Source: Mumia xiangluensis
GTDB taxonomy: Bacteria > Actinomycetota > Actinomycetes > Propionibacteriales > Nocardioidaceae
NCBI RefSeq assembly: GCF_010994095.1
Contig: NZ_WJYO01000001.1
Span: 434,001-498,000 of the forward strand
Direction of reading: 5' to 3'
DNA: 64,000 bases
A model generated the notes under the pieces. The model saw nothing but the letters and a program-made list of their open reading frames with translations. It was not told where the DNA came from and searched no databases. The position numbers were made by a program, and so were the translations under genes. Positions 1-8,246 of this stretch are shown here, piece by piece. Positions within the stretch are counted from its first letter, which is position 1. Each line of letters begins with the position of its first letter.

Positions 1-480
1 CCCGACGACCGCGCCGACGCCGATTCCGACGAGGTTGTTGGCGAGGTCCTCGCCCGACATGCCGTGCCGGCCGCTCGGCATCACGGCCTGCCACCACTCC
101 GCCACGCACGGTGCGAGGACGGCGACGACCACCGGCCACCACCGATGCCGGTCCAGCGCCAGCAGGACGGCACCGATCCCGAGCGGCAGCCCGAGCCACA
201 CGTTGAGCGTGGCGGAGTCGACCCCGGTGACGAACGCGTCCCAGCGGGGCTCCGCGAGCGAGAGGTCGAGCGGGCTCCGCCAGTGCCACCCGTGAGACAG
301 CGAGTCCGGCAGCATGGTCACGGCGACGAACGTCCCGAGACCGGCGACGTACACCCACACGCGGACGGGTGCCGCGTACGCCGTCCGCACCGACGCCGCC
401 GCCAGCGCCGTCGCGACGCTCAGAGCGACGACGATGCCGACGCCGGCCATCGGCGTCTCGCGGAAGTAGGAGTCGAGCAC
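1..480 (-). CDS. VanZ-like membrane protein (partial, C-terminus off left edge)
   Basis: An open minus-strand frame of 160 codons runs from a GTG at 480 off the left edge with no stop. The translation has hydrophobic segments near residues 14-30, 42-58 and 95-125, and ends in a segment (LNVWLGLPLG, then AEWWQAV, then GEDLANNLVGIGVGAVVG) with the layout of VanZ-family proteins: a phase of helices, a WQ-type motif and a D-x-x-x-N-x-x-G ending. VanZ proteins are membrane proteins of uncertain function, one of them linked to teicoplanin resistance. The GTG lies just after the gluQRS stop (489), so the two genes may be co-transcribed. An internal ATG at 450 is an alternative start. Confidence 0.6.
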   Translation of the reverse strand, partial: MLDSYFRETPMAGVGIVVALSVATALAAASVRTAYAAPVRVWVYVAGLGTFVAVTMLPDSLSHGWHWRSPLDLSLAEPRWDAFVTGVDSATLNVWLGLPLGIGAVLLALDRHRWWPVVVAVLAPCVAEWWQAVMPSGRHGMSGEDLANNLVGIGVGAVVG

Positions 481-488
481 TCCTCGAG

Positions 489-1370
489 TCAACCAGTCGG
501 CGGCACGAAGACCCACGGCGTACGAGGCAGCGCCGCGGGGTCGAACTCGTCGAGCATGCCGACGGCGTCGCGGGCGGCCATCCCGAGGGAGTCCGCGATC
601 GCGGCCACGAGGTCGGCCGGGGTCCACCCGTACAACGCCAGGTCGGCGAGCGTGACCGCGCCGTCGCGCTTCGCGAGCCGCTTGCCGAGGCCGTTCACGG
701 CCAGCGCCACGTGGGCGTAGTGCGGGGGGACGGCGCCGAGCAGCGTCGCGAGGTACGCCTGGCGCGGAGCGGAGGCGAGCAGGTCGTCGCCCCGCACCAC
801 CTGGTCGACGTCCATCTCCGCGTCGTCGACCACGACGGCGAGGTTGTACGCGGGCACCCCGTCGTTGCGGACCAGGACGAGGTCGTCGACCGGGCCGGTG
901 TACGTCCCGTGGAGCAGGTCCCGGACCGTGAACTGGTCGACGCCCGAGGCGAGACGCAGCGCGGCCGGCCGCTCCGCACGACGCTCGGCACGCTGCTCCT
1001 CCGTCAGCCGCCGGCACGTCCCTGGGTAGTGGCCGGGGACGCCGTGCGGAGCCGATGCGGCCTCGGCGATCTCGCGGCGCGTGCAGAAGCACTCGTACGT
1101 GAGGCCGCGCGCCTCCAACGTCGACACGGCATCGGCGTACACCGCCAGGCGCTCCGACTGGAGGACGACCGGCGGGTCCCAGTCGATCCCGAGCGCGGCC
1201 AGGTCCGCGAGCTGCTGCTCCTGCGCGCCGGGGCGTACGCGGTCGAGGTCCTCGACCCGCATCCGGAAGCCGCGCCCGCTCGACCGGGCGAACATCCACG
1301 CGAGGAGCGCCGTACGCAGGTTGCCGACGTGCAGGTCACCCGAGGGGCTCGGGGCGTACCGGCCGAACAT
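489..1370 (-). CDS. gluQRS: Glutamyl-Q tRNA(Asp) synthetase
   Basis: This 293-residue protein is a short paralogue of glutamyl-tRNA synthetase that lacks the anticodon-binding domain. The family attaches glutamate to the queuosine base in the anticodon of tRNA(Asp). The class I signature appears as YAPSPSGDLHVGN near residue 5 (HIGH-like), and the KMSKS-like loop is GKRLAKRDG near residue 230. A zinc site typical of the family is visible as CFC followed by HYPGTC about 15 residues later. Length matches the family (about 290-300). It starts at ATG 1370, with a GAGG-type ribosome site upstream, and probably leads into the VanZ-like gene. Confidence 0.93.
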   Translation of the reverse strand: MFGRYAPSPSGDLHVGNLRTALLAWMFARSSGRGFRMRVEDLDRVRPGAQEQQLADLAALGIDWDPPVVLQSERLAVYADAVSTLEARGLTYECFCTRREIAEAASAPHGVPGHYPGTCRRLTEEQRAERRAERPAALRLASGVDQFTVRDLLHGTYTGPVDDLVLVRNDGVPAYNLAVVVDDAEMDVDQVVRGDDLLASAPRQAYLATLLGAVPPHYAHVALAVNGLGKRLAKRDGAVTLADLALYGWTPADLVAAIADSLGMAARDAVGMLDEFDPAALPRTPWVFVPPTG

Positions 1371-1516
1371 GTCACCGCCTCACACCAGGGAGCGGGAGGG
1401 CCCGCCCGTTGTGCCGGATCCTACGCAGCGCGGCGGGGCGGCGACGGTGTCGACGCACGGGCATGACGCACCGCACACCGCTCCGGTCCGTCGGTGCCGC
1501 GTGCCACGATCGGGGG

Positions 1517-2461
1517 GTGACCTCGCCTCGAGCCGCCCGCCCGGACGCCACCCGCACGTGGCATCCCGCCGGGCCGGTCGACGTGCGGCGCACGCTGGGG
1601 GCACTCGGCAAAGGCCCGTACGACCCGGCACACCAGGTGGCGCCCGACGGTGCGACCTGGCGCGCCAGCCGCATGGCGACGGGGGCGGTCACCTACCGCG
1701 TGAGCGCGGCTCGGGTCACCCCGGCGCCCCGTGAGATCACCGTCGAGGCGTGGGGCGACGGCGCCGAGGAGCTCGTGGCGGAGGCCCCCTTCCTGCTCGG
1801 CGGCGCCGACGACTGGTCCGACTTCGACCCGCGCATCCCGCTCGTGGCGCGGGCGCTCGCCCGTCACCCGGGCCTGCGTCTTCCCCGCCAACGCCGCATC
1901 TTCGAGACGCTGGTGCCGGCGATCATCGAGCAGCGGGTCCCCGGCGTCGACGCGTACGCGTCCTGGCGACGCCTGCTCCGCACCCACGGCGAGCCCGCGC
2001 CCGGCCCGACGCCCGTGCCGATGTGGGTCCCGCCGAGCGCGGAGGACTGGCGAGCGCTTCCGTCCTGGGCGTGGCACCGCGCCGGAGTCGACCCGGCACG
2101 CTCCCGTACGGCGGTGGCCGCGGCGCAGCGCGCCGCGGCGATCCAGCGCCTGGTCGACCGCCCGTACGCGGAGGTGGCTGCCGGGCTGCGGTCGCTGCCC
2201 GGCATCGGCGAGTGGACGGCGGCCGAGGTGCTGAGCCGGCTCGGCGATCCCGACGCCGTGTCCGTCGGCGACTACAACCTCGCGAAGGACGTCGGCTGGG
2301 CGTTCGACGGCGAGCCCGCCGACGACGCCAGGATGCTGGAGATCCTCGAGCCGTGGCGCGGCCAGCGCGGGCGCGTGATCCACCTCCTGTACGCCGACGG
2401 TGCCCTGCGGCGCCCCCGCCGCGGGCCGCGCCTGACCCGCATGGACCACCGGCGGAGGTGA
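1517..2461 (+). CDS. AlkA-type DNA-3-methyladenine glycosylase (HhH-GPD)
   Basis: The protein (314 residues from GTG 1517) carries a helix-hairpin-helix motif LPGIGEWTAAEVL near residue 218 and, about 20 residues on, the catalytic aspartate in VGDYNL. This is the HhH-GPD arrangement of AlkA-type base-excision glycosylases, which remove alkylated purines from DNA. The N-terminal ~100 residues form a beta-rich region as in AlkA. The GTG start is preferred because a -10-like CACGAT lies exactly 6 nt before it with no Shine-Dalgarno sequence, a layout repeated at several genes here. An in-frame ATG at 1463 is the alternative. It is transcribed divergently from gluQRS. Confidence 0.85.
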   Translation: MTSPRAARPDATRTWHPAGPVDVRRTLGALGKGPYDPAHQVAPDGATWRASRMATGAVTYRVSAARVTPAPREITVEAWGDGAEELVAEAPFLLGGADDWSDFDPRIPLVARALARHPGLRLPRQRRIFETLVPAIIEQRVPGVDAYASWRRLLRTHGEPAPGPTPVPMWVPPSAEDWRALPSWAWHRAGVDPARSRTAVAAAQRAAAIQRLVDRPYAEVAAGLRSLPGIGEWTAAEVLSRLGDPDAVSVGDYNLAKDVGWAFDGEPADDARMLEILEPWRGQRGRVIHLLYADGALRRPRRGPRLTRMDHRRR

Positions 2462-2522
2462 CCCGGCCGGCGCGATCGTGCACTTTTCTGCCGAGCGCGC
2501 CGATCGGAGCGATGATGGCTGC

Positions 2523-3041
2523 ATGCGGCGTTCGGGGGACGTCGCGTTCAGGGTCGCCGTCCTGGTGGTGGTCTGGATCGTCCTCGGGAGGGCGATCGGT
2601 CTGCTCACCGGCGGCACTCCGGATGCGACGATCGCATCAGCAGTCGTCACCACAGCGTTGTGGTACGCGACGGCGGGTGCTCTCGCGCTCCGCGACGGGC
2701 GACTCGCCCGGCCCCGGCCGTACCCGACCTGGTTCCTCGTGGGCCTGATCTCCGCCGTCGTCTGCGTCGGGTGGCAGTGGGCGTCCAGCGCGGTCTCGAC
2801 CGGTGACGTCGACCTGCTGCTGCTTCGCGACAGCCTCGTCGTGCTGACTCCGGGCCTGGCCGTCGGCGCGTGGGCCTGCGCCGCGGTCGGACTCGCCCTC
2901 GGCCGCCGCGACGCCGAGGCGCTCGACCGGCCGGAGCGCGAGCGCCCGCAGCGTCACCGGCCGCTGACGCGGTCCGCCATCCGAGCGATCCAGGACGTCG
3001 TCGCGCCACGGCTGTCCTCGCGACGGTCCGCCGCGCGGTAG
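2523..3041 (+). CDS. DUF3054-like four-helix membrane protein
   Basis: This 172-residue protein has four predicted membrane segments (about residues 6-28, 38-58, 72-92 and 112-135) followed by a basic, charged tail. The pattern resembles the DUF3054 family of small actinobacterial membrane proteins, whose function is unknown. The ATG at 2523 is chosen because GATGAT lies exactly 6 nt upstream and the residues before it are not hydrophobic; an earlier in-frame ATG at 2478 exists. The last 88 bp overlap the 3' end of the convergent oxidoreductase gene, which may mean the basic tail is under weak constraint. Confidence 0.65.
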   Translation: MRRSGDVAFRVAVLVVVWIVLGRAIGLLTGGTPDATIASAVVTTALWYATAGALALRDGRLARPRPYPTWFLVGLISAVVCVGWQWASSAVSTGDVDLLLLRDSLVVLTPGLAVGAWACAAVGLALGRRDAEALDRPERERPQRHRPLTRSAIRAIQDVVAPRLSSRRSAAR

Positions 3042-4357
3042 GCCGCGTACATCGCCTGCACGCCCAGCCACCGCAGCGGCTCGGGCTCCCACCTGCGGGT
3101 GCGGTGGCCGACCCACGGCAGCGCGGTGAGTGCCGTGGCGTCGCCGAGCACCAGGTCGCGGAGGGTCCGTCCGGCGAGGTTCGTCGTCGCGACACCGTGA
3201 CCGGTGTAGCCGCCCGCGGCCGCGAGGCCGGTCGTCCGGTCGAGCGTGACCGTCGCGCACCAGTCCCTCGGGACGCCCAGGACGCCCGCCCACGCATGGT
3301 CGATCCGGGCGCCGGCCGCCGACGGGAACCGCCGCGCCAGCACGTCACGGAGGCTGTCGACGGTCGCCGCCTGCGTGCTCCCGTCGTGGTCGGTCCGCGA
3401 GCCGTACCGGTAGGGGACGCCGCGTCCGCCGATCGCGATCCGGTCGTCGGCGGTCCGCTGCGCGTACATGTAGGCGTGCGCCTGGTCGCCGACCGTGTCG
3501 TACGCCGCCCAGCCGATCTCGTCCCACACGGCCGACCCGAGCGGTTCGGTGACGATCATCGCCGAGTTCATCGGCAGCCACGTACGACGCAGGCCGGGCA
3601 GCCCGGCCGTGAACCCCTCGGTCGCACGCACGACGTACGCCGCACGCACGGTCGCCGGACGCGCAGCCGCCACACCGGTGGCACGGACGCGCACCGCGCC
3701 GGGCTCGATCGCGGTGACCTCCGTCCCCTCGTAGATCTCGACTCCGAGCCGTTCGACCACGTCGGCCAGACCCGTGACCAGCTTCGCGGGGTTGATCCGG
3801 GCGCAGTGCGGCGTCCACATCCCGCTCACGGCGTCGGCTACCGCGACGCGTGCCGCGACGTCGGCAGCGTCGAGGAACTGGTGGTCGTGGTCGCCCCAGG
3901 ACTCGGCGTACGCGTGGTCGGCTCGGAGCCGCTCGTCCTGAGCGCGGCTGCACGCGACGGTGAGCTCGCCGCCCTTGACGACGTCCGCATCGATGCCCTC
4001 GGCGGCAGCGACCGCGATGACCTCGTCGACCGTCGCCTTCATCGCGTCGCTCAGCGCGACGACACCGTCGCGGCCGCCGGCCTTCGCGTACACCTCGGGG
4101 GACCCTGCCATCGCCGCGGTCAGCCAGCCGCCGTTGCGGCCCGACGCGCCGTACCCGCACATCTGCCGCTCGAGGACCGCGATCCGCAGGCTCGGGTCGG
4201 CCTTCGCGAGGTAGTAGGCCGTCCACAACCCCGTGTAGCCGCCTCCGACGATCGCCACGTCGACCTGGTGGTCCCCGGCGAGCACGGCGCGGGACGGCGC
4301 GGTGCGGCCGAGCTCGCTCATCCAGTACGAGATGCGGCCGTTGACACGCGGCTGCAT
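2954..4357 (-). CDS. FAD-dependent amine/amino-acid oxidoreductase (DAO family, PuuB-like)
   Basis: A 467-residue protein with an N-terminal FAD-binding motif, VDVAIVGGGYTGLWTAYYLA, near residue 30, then GASGRNGGWL near residue 65, which is typical of the DAO family close to gamma-glutamylputrescine oxidase. A second conserved glycine-rich segment (AAGGYTGHGVATTNLAGR) near the C-terminus closes the FAD site. These enzymes oxidise primary or secondary amines, yielding hydrogen peroxide; the substrate here cannot be read from sequence. The start is ATG 4357, or GTG 4363, which overlaps the stop of the upstream PhzF-like gene (GTGA). It is therefore translationally coupled and third in an HxlR-PhzF-oxidase operon. 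Confidence 0.85.
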   Translation of the reverse strand: MQPRVNGRISYWMSELGRTAPSRAVLAGDHQVDVAIVGGGYTGLWTAYYLAKADPSLRIAVLERQMCGYGASGRNGGWLTAAMAGSPEVYAKAGGRDGVVALSDAMKATVDEVIAVAAAEGIDADVVKGGELTVACSRAQDERLRADHAYAESWGDHDHQFLDAADVAARVAVADAVSGMWTPHCARINPAKLVTGLADVVERLGVEIYEGTEVTAIEPGAVRVRATGVAAARPATVRAAYVVRATEGFTAGLPGLRRTWLPMNSAMIVTEPLGSAVWDEIGWAAYDTVGDQAHAYMYAQRTADDRIAIGGRGVPYRYGSRTDHDGSTQAATVDSLRDVLARRFPSAAGARIDHAWAGVLGVPRDWCATVTLDRTTGLAAAGGYTGHGVATTNLAGRTLRDLVLGDATALTALPWVGHRTRRWEPEPLRWLGVQAMYAAYRAADRREDSRGATTSWIARMADRVSGR

Positions 4358-4359
4358 GG

Positions 4360-5199
4360 TCACAGGGCCACCGCCTTCCCGCTGACCCGGACCCGGGTGG
4401 TGTCGGCGCTCAAGGCCACGTGGATCAGGCTCGGCCTGCCCATGTCGACTCCCTGCTCGATCGAGAAGGCGGCATCGGGGGCGACGAGGCCGTGGTGCGC
4501 GAGGTAGGCGCCGAACGCCGCCGCTGCAGCGCCGGTCGCCGGGTCCTCGACGACACCGCCGACCGGGAACGGGTTGCGTGACTGGAACGTCCCGTAGTGG
4601 TCCGGCCAGACGAGCTGCAGCGTGGTGAGGTTCGCGCGCTGCATCACGTCGCGCAGTCGGTCGAACGGGTACGAGAGGTTCGCGAGTCGCTCGCGGGTCC
4701 GCGTCACGAGCACGAGGTGCCAGACGCCTGCGTTCGCGCACGACACCGGGTAGCGCGGATCGAGGTCGTCCCGAGACCACCCGAGCGTGTCCAGCACCTC
4801 GGCGACGAGCGTCACGTCTGCCGGGACGACCTGCGGCTCCACGCTCGTCAAGGTCGCCCACAGCCGGCCGTCCTGGTTCACCGTGTCGACGGCGATCGCA
4901 CCGGCACGCGTGTGGAAGGTCAGCGCACCCGCGCCGTGCTTCTCGGCGAGTGCGACACCGCTCGCCACGGTCGCGTGCCCGCAGAAGGCCACCTCGGCCT
5001 CCGGCGCGAAGTAGCGCACGTCGTACGCCCTCGGCTCGCCGTCGCGCGGGGCCAGGAAGGCGGTCTCGGAGTAGCCGACCTCGGCAGCGGTCGCGAGCAT
5101 CTCGCTGTCTGACATGCCGGTGGCATCGAGCACGACCCCTGCCGGGTTGCCGCCGTCGGGGTCGTCGGAGAACGCGGTGTAGCGGAGGACCTCGGCCAT
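4360..5199 (-). CDS. PhzF-family isomerase-like protein
   Basis: A 279-residue protein of the PhzF/YddE family (two diaminopimelate-epimerase-like halves). Visible signatures are GYSETAFL near residue 42 with the conserved glutamate of PhzF, FCGHATVASG near residue 72, and GGVVEDPATGAAAAAFGAYL near residue 215. Phenazine PhzF isomerises DHHA, but most family members sit outside phenazine clusters and their substrates are unknown. No other phenazine genes are present, so phenazine synthesis is not implied. It begins 4 bp after the HxlR regulator stop and overlaps the start of the downstream oxidase. Confidence 0.87.
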   Translation of the reverse strand: MAEVLRYTAFSDDPDGGNPAGVVLDATGMSDSEMLATAAEVGYSETAFLAPRDGEPRAYDVRYFAPEAEVAFCGHATVASGVALAEKHGAGALTFHTRAGAIAVDTVNQDGRLWATLTSVEPQVVPADVTLVAEVLDTLGWSRDDLDPRYPVSCANAGVWHLVLVTRTRERLANLSYPFDRLRDVMQRANLTTLQLVWPDHYGTFQSRNPFPVGGVVEDPATGAAAAAFGAYLAHHGLVAPDAAFSIEQGVDMGRPSLIHVALSADTTRVRVSGKAVAL

Positions 5200-5203
5200 G
5201 GGG

Positions 5204-5896
5204 TCACGCTAGCCCGAGCTGCAGCCGTGACCGCACCGCGGGCGCGAACGGACTCCACAGGAACCAGCCCGGCAGCTGCCGCAGGAGCCAAGGCGGGCCC
5301 GACAGCACGACCTGGCCGGTCGCGCGCGCCGTACGGAGCGACACGATCCCGGAGAACACCCGCATCAGCGCGACCGGCTCGGCGCTCACGACCACGTCGG
5401 TGTCGAAGCCGGGGTGGCTCGTGCAGACCGACGGCTCCCCGCGGTCGAGGACGAGCCAGATCCTCGTCGGGTCCGGCCCCGTGTAGTCGAACTCGACCAC
5501 CACGCGCCGCTCGGACGGAATCCGGTCGAGGTCCAGGCGCCGCGACATCCACCACGTCAAGGTCACCGGCTCGACCTCCCGGGGCTCCGGCTCCGCGAAC
5601 ATCCACCGCACCGCCCACTCGCCGAAGGCCATGATCACGGCCTCGAGATCCCTGCCGGCATCGGTCAGCTCGTACTGGTGGCCGCCCTTCACCGGCACGC
5701 GGTCAAGCACCCCGCACTGCTCGAGGTGCCGCAGCCGGCGGAGCAGGAGCGTACGCGAGATGCCGGGCAGCGCCCGCGCGATGTCGTTGAACCGGCAGCT
5801 GCCGAGCACCAGCTCGCGGGCGATCAGTGGTGTCCACCGGTCGGCGAGCACCTCGCTGGCGAGGGCGACGGGGCAGTACTGGTTGTAGTCGCGCAC
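5204..5896 (-). CDS. HxlR-family regulator with C-terminal SCP2-like domain
   Basis: The 230-residue protein starts YNQYCPVALASEVLADRWTPLIARELV, the winged-helix signature of HxlR regulators with its conserved N-terminal cysteine (family members often sense aldehydes, quinones or oxidants through it). Residues 1-100 form the DNA-binding domain (recognition region SRTLLLRRLRHLEQCGVL). Residues 125-225 resemble an SCP2 sterol-carrier fold, a fusion seen in actinobacterial members. It is the first gene of the minus-strand operon with the PhzF-like and oxidase genes, and divergent from a methyltransferase 135 bp away. The GTG start at 5896 has GACACT exactly 6 nt upstream; a GGAGG there is too close to act as a normal ribosome site. 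Confidence 0.85.
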   Translation of the reverse strand: MRDYNQYCPVALASEVLADRWTPLIARELVLGSCRFNDIARALPGISRTLLLRRLRHLEQCGVLDRVPVKGGHQYELTDAGRDLEAVIMAFGEWAVRWMFAEPEPREVEPVTLTWWMSRRLDLDRIPSERRVVVEFDYTGPDPTRIWLVLDRGEPSVCTSHPGFDTDVVVSAEPVALMRVFSGIVSLRTARATGQVVLSGPPWLLRQLPGWFLWSPFAPAVRSRLQLGLA

Positions 5897-6031
5897 GCCT
5901 CCAGTGTCGTCCGCCTCCCCCTCCGCGACTAGTACTGAACGTGTACCGGCCTGGTCCCGTTCGTGCACTAGGAGGACGCGGTGCGCCGCTGCTGTCGTGG
6001 AGGAGCCCCCACCCGACCGAGGAGGAGCCCG
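5897..6031. promoter_or_regulatory. Divergent promoter region between HxlR regulator and methyltransferase
   Basis: The 135-bp gap contains two related half-sites in inverted orientation, ACTAGTAC near 5929-5936 and GTGCACTAG near 5964-5972, flanking an inner GTAC repeat. An HxlR-type autorepressor acting on both genes could bind here; this is inference from position and partial symmetry only. A ribosome site (GAGGAGG) precedes the methyltransferase. Confidence 0.35.
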
Positions 6032-6892
6032 ATGACCACGACGACGTTCGACGCTGCGGCGTACAAGCGCACGACCCGCGCCCAGTGGGAGGAGGCGGCT
6101 GACGCCTGGGACCGCTGGGGCCCGAGGATCGAGGAGTGGCTCGGTGCCGCCACCGAGGTGATGCTCGACGCCGCGGCCGTCGCCGACGGCAGCGCGGTCC
6201 TGGACGTGGCCGCCGGAGCCGGCGGGCAGACGCTCGCCGCCGCGCGGAGGGTCGGGCCGACCGGGCGCGTCCTCGCCACCGACGTGTCCCCGGCGATCCT
6301 GGAGCACGCCGCACGCGCAGCCCGGGACGCGGGGCTGGACCAGGTCGAGACGCTCGAGGCCGACGGCGAGGACCTGTCCGCGGTCGAGGCCGGAGCGTAC
6401 GACGCCGTCATCTCGCGCGTCGGCCTGATCTACTTCCCCGACCAACAGGCTGCCCTGGCGTCGATGCGGCGCGCGCTGCGCCCGGGCGGCCGCGTGTCCG
6501 CCGTCGTGTACGCGGCGGCCGACCTGAACGGCTTCTTCGCGATCCCGGTCGGCATCATCCGCCGGATCGCCCAGCTGCCGCCGCCGCTCCCGGGCCAGCC
6601 CGGTCCCTTCAGCCTCGGCGCGCCCGGCGCGGCCGAAGCAGCCTTCACGGCTGCGGGCCTGAAGGACGTCACGGTCACGCGGGTTCCCTCACCGGTCCGG
6701 ATGGCGAGCGCTGCGGAGTGCGTGCAGTTCGAGCGGGAGTCGTTCGGAGCGCTGCACCAGATGCTCGCGAACGTCGGTCCTGCGGAGCGCGAGGCCGCGT
6801 GGGAGGAGATCGCCGACGCCCTGCGGGAGTTCGAGGGACCCGAGGGCTTCGTCGGTCCGTGCGAGATGCTCGTCGTGTCGGGAGTCAGCTGA
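6032..6892 (+). CDS. Class I SAM-dependent methyltransferase
   Basis: A 286-residue protein of the UbiE/Methyltransf_11 type. Motif I is VLDVAAGAGGQTLAAA near residue 58, the acidic residue after strand 2 is in VLATDVSPA, and motif III follows LRPGGRVSAVVYAA. Family members methylate small molecules; the substrate is not evident. The ATG at 6032 has a strong GAGGAGG ribosome site. It is divergent from the HxlR regulator and may share its control. Confidence 0.88.
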   Translation: MTTTTFDAAAYKRTTRAQWEEAADAWDRWGPRIEEWLGAATEVMLDAAAVADGSAVLDVAAGAGGQTLAAARRVGPTGRVLATDVSPAILEHAARAARDAGLDQVETLEADGEDLSAVEAGAYDAVISRVGLIYFPDQQAALASMRRALRPGGRVSAVVYAAADLNGFFAIPVGIIRRIAQLPPPLPGQPGPFSLGAPGAAEAAFTAAGLKDVTVTRVPSPVRMASAAECVQFERESFGALHQMLANVGPAEREAAWEEIADALREFEGPEGFVGPCEMLVVSGVS

Positions 6893-6935
6893 CCGCCTGC
6901 CATCCCGCCCCCGCCGGTCGAGGCGCCACCCCTCA

Positions 6936-7150
6936 CTGGTCGAGGCCGGAGCGCCAGCGGAGGATCGAGACCCGGTCTCGATCGCTCCGCGCCTCGACCA
7001 CCAAAAGGGGCCCGCCCAGACCACCAAAAGAGCGCCGCCCCGACCGCCCGAAAGGGGCCCCCGCAGGCAACCCCCCGCTGGTCGAGGCCGGAGCGCCAGC
7101 GGAGGATCGAGACCCGGTCTCGATCGCTCCGCGCCTCGACCACCAAAGGG
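6936..7150. repeat. Two copies of an imperfect-palindromic intergenic repeat
   Basis: The stretch 6893-7202 holds no gene. It contains two near-identical copies (6936-7010 and 7078-7150) of an element starting CTGGTCGAGGCCGGAGCGCC, centred on GATCGAGACC-CGGTCTCGATC and closing with GCGCCTCGACCACCAAA. Each copy can fold into a long hairpin. Shorter CCACCAAAAGGGGCCC pieces lie between and after them. The pattern TGGTyGAG..CGGAGCGA..CGArACC is shared with repeats near 50.8, 54.0, 57.3 and 59.1 kb, so they look like one REP-like family. Confidence 0.85.
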
Positions 7151-7202
7151 GCCCGCCCCGACCACCAAAAGGGGCCCGGCCCGGGCCAAGCCCGGCCCCG
7201 GC

Positions 7203-7553
7203 TCATCGCGGGACGTGTGCCATCCAGTCCGGGGGCACGCGCCCCGCAGGGCCGGGAGCAGGCTGGTCAGCAGGGTGCGACCCCGGGGGCGCCAGATCGG
7301 GCCCCGGCAGGATCGTCTGCTCCTCGAAGTCGTAGAACCAGTCCTCGCCAGGCTCGAACGACTGGATGTAGCGGTGTCCCGTGGCCCGCCAGTGCGCGGA
7401 CCCGTGGGCGCCGGGGGACGAGTCGCAGCACCCGACATGACCGCACTGCGCGCACCGCCGCAGGTGGAACCACCAGCCCTGCGGGTCGGCGGCCTCACAC
7501 TCCTCGCACGCCGTACCGCTCGGCGGCACCGTCACGTCGATCCCGTCGGTCAT
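7203..7553 (-). CDS. UBP-type zinc finger protein
   Basis: A 116-residue protein consisting mainly of a ZnF-UBP domain: CEEC near residue 16, CAQCGHVGCC near residue 34, then HGSAHWRATGH. These are the cysteine and histidine ligands of the three-zinc fold found in eukaryotic deubiquitinases and in many standalone actinobacterial proteins of unknown role. The C-terminal 40 residues are proline-rich and probably disordered. The start at ATG 7553 has a GGAGGGG ribosome site. It is divergent from the DsbA-like gene, and the repeat block lies at its 3' end. Confidence 0.85.
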   Translation of the reverse strand: MTDGIDVTVPPSGTACEECEAADPQGWWFHLRRCAQCGHVGCCDSSPGAHGSAHWRATGHRYIQSFEPGEDWFYDFEEQTILPGPDLAPPGSHPADQPAPGPAGRVPPDWMAHVPR

Positions 7554-7664
7554 CTCGGGTCCCCCTCCCGTTGCAGGCCGTCGTCTGGTCAGGCTACGTC
7601 GGGACAAGGCGCTCCGCACCTGCCGAGCGCGCCGCGATCCGAGCACCCGTGCCACGATGGCGGC

Positions 7665-8246
7665 ATGGGAGACGACTCGCGGCACGAGCACCCTCACGGC
7701 ACCATCGCCGGACCACGCGACGACGACTTCGTCGAGCGCTGGTCGTACGGGAATCCGGAGGCGCCGATCACCATCGTGGAGTTCGGCGACTTCGAGTGCC
7801 CGTACTGCGGCGCGGCGAAGCCGGTGCTCCACGACCTGATCGAAGGGTCGGACGGCCAGGTGCGTCTGGTCTGGCGGCACTTCCCGCTGTTCACTGTCCA
7901 CCCGTTCGCGCTCACCGCGGCGCTCGCGGCGGAGGCAGCCGGCCACCAGGGCGCGTTCTGGCCGATGGCGGGCCTGATGTTCAAGCACCAGGACCACCTC
8001 GACGACGCGTCCCTCGTCCGCTACGGCGAGCAGCTCGACCTCGACACGACCAAGCTGGTCGGCGACGCGGCGCAGAAGTACGCCGACGCGGTGCGGACCG
8101 ACTACCAGGACGGGATCGACGCCGGGGTGCACGGCACGCCGACGCTGTTCATCGACGGTGAGCCGTACACCGACGGCGTCAACGTGCGCGACCTGCGCGC
8201 CGCGATCGGGCTGTCACGCCGGGGCGCGCCACGGCCCGGTCGGTAG
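7665..8246 (+). CDS. DsbA-like thioredoxin-fold protein
   Basis: A 193-residue DsbA-family protein with the motif FGDFECPYCGAAKPVL near residue 40 (CPYC redox pair) and the cis-proline loop HGTPTLFIDG near residue 163. There is no signal peptide or membrane anchor, so it is probably cytoplasmic. Its sequence (RHFPLFTVHPFA, AAEAAGHQGAFW, LDLDT) closely resembles the domain fused to the C-terminus of some actinobacterial NhaA antiporters. Here it is a separate gene converging on nhaA, with 33 bp overlap. The ATG has CACGAT exactly 6 nt upstream and no ribosome site, suggesting a leaderless mRNA. Confidence 0.85.
   Translation: MGDDSRHEHPHGTIAGPRDDDFVERWSYGNPEAPITIVEFGDFECPYCGAAKPVLHDLIEGSDGQVRLVWRHFPLFTVHPFALTAALAAEAAGHQGAFWPMAGLMFKHQDHLDDASLVRYGEQLDLDTTKLVGDAAQKYADAVRTDYQDGIDAGVHGTPTLFIDGEPYTDGVNVRDLRAAIGLSRRGAPRPGR

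Noticed and set aside
4360-5199. Phenazine biosynthesis cluster
   Set aside because: Only a PhzF-like gene is present. PhzF homologues are widespread outside phenazine pathways and no phzA-E or phzG genes are nearby.
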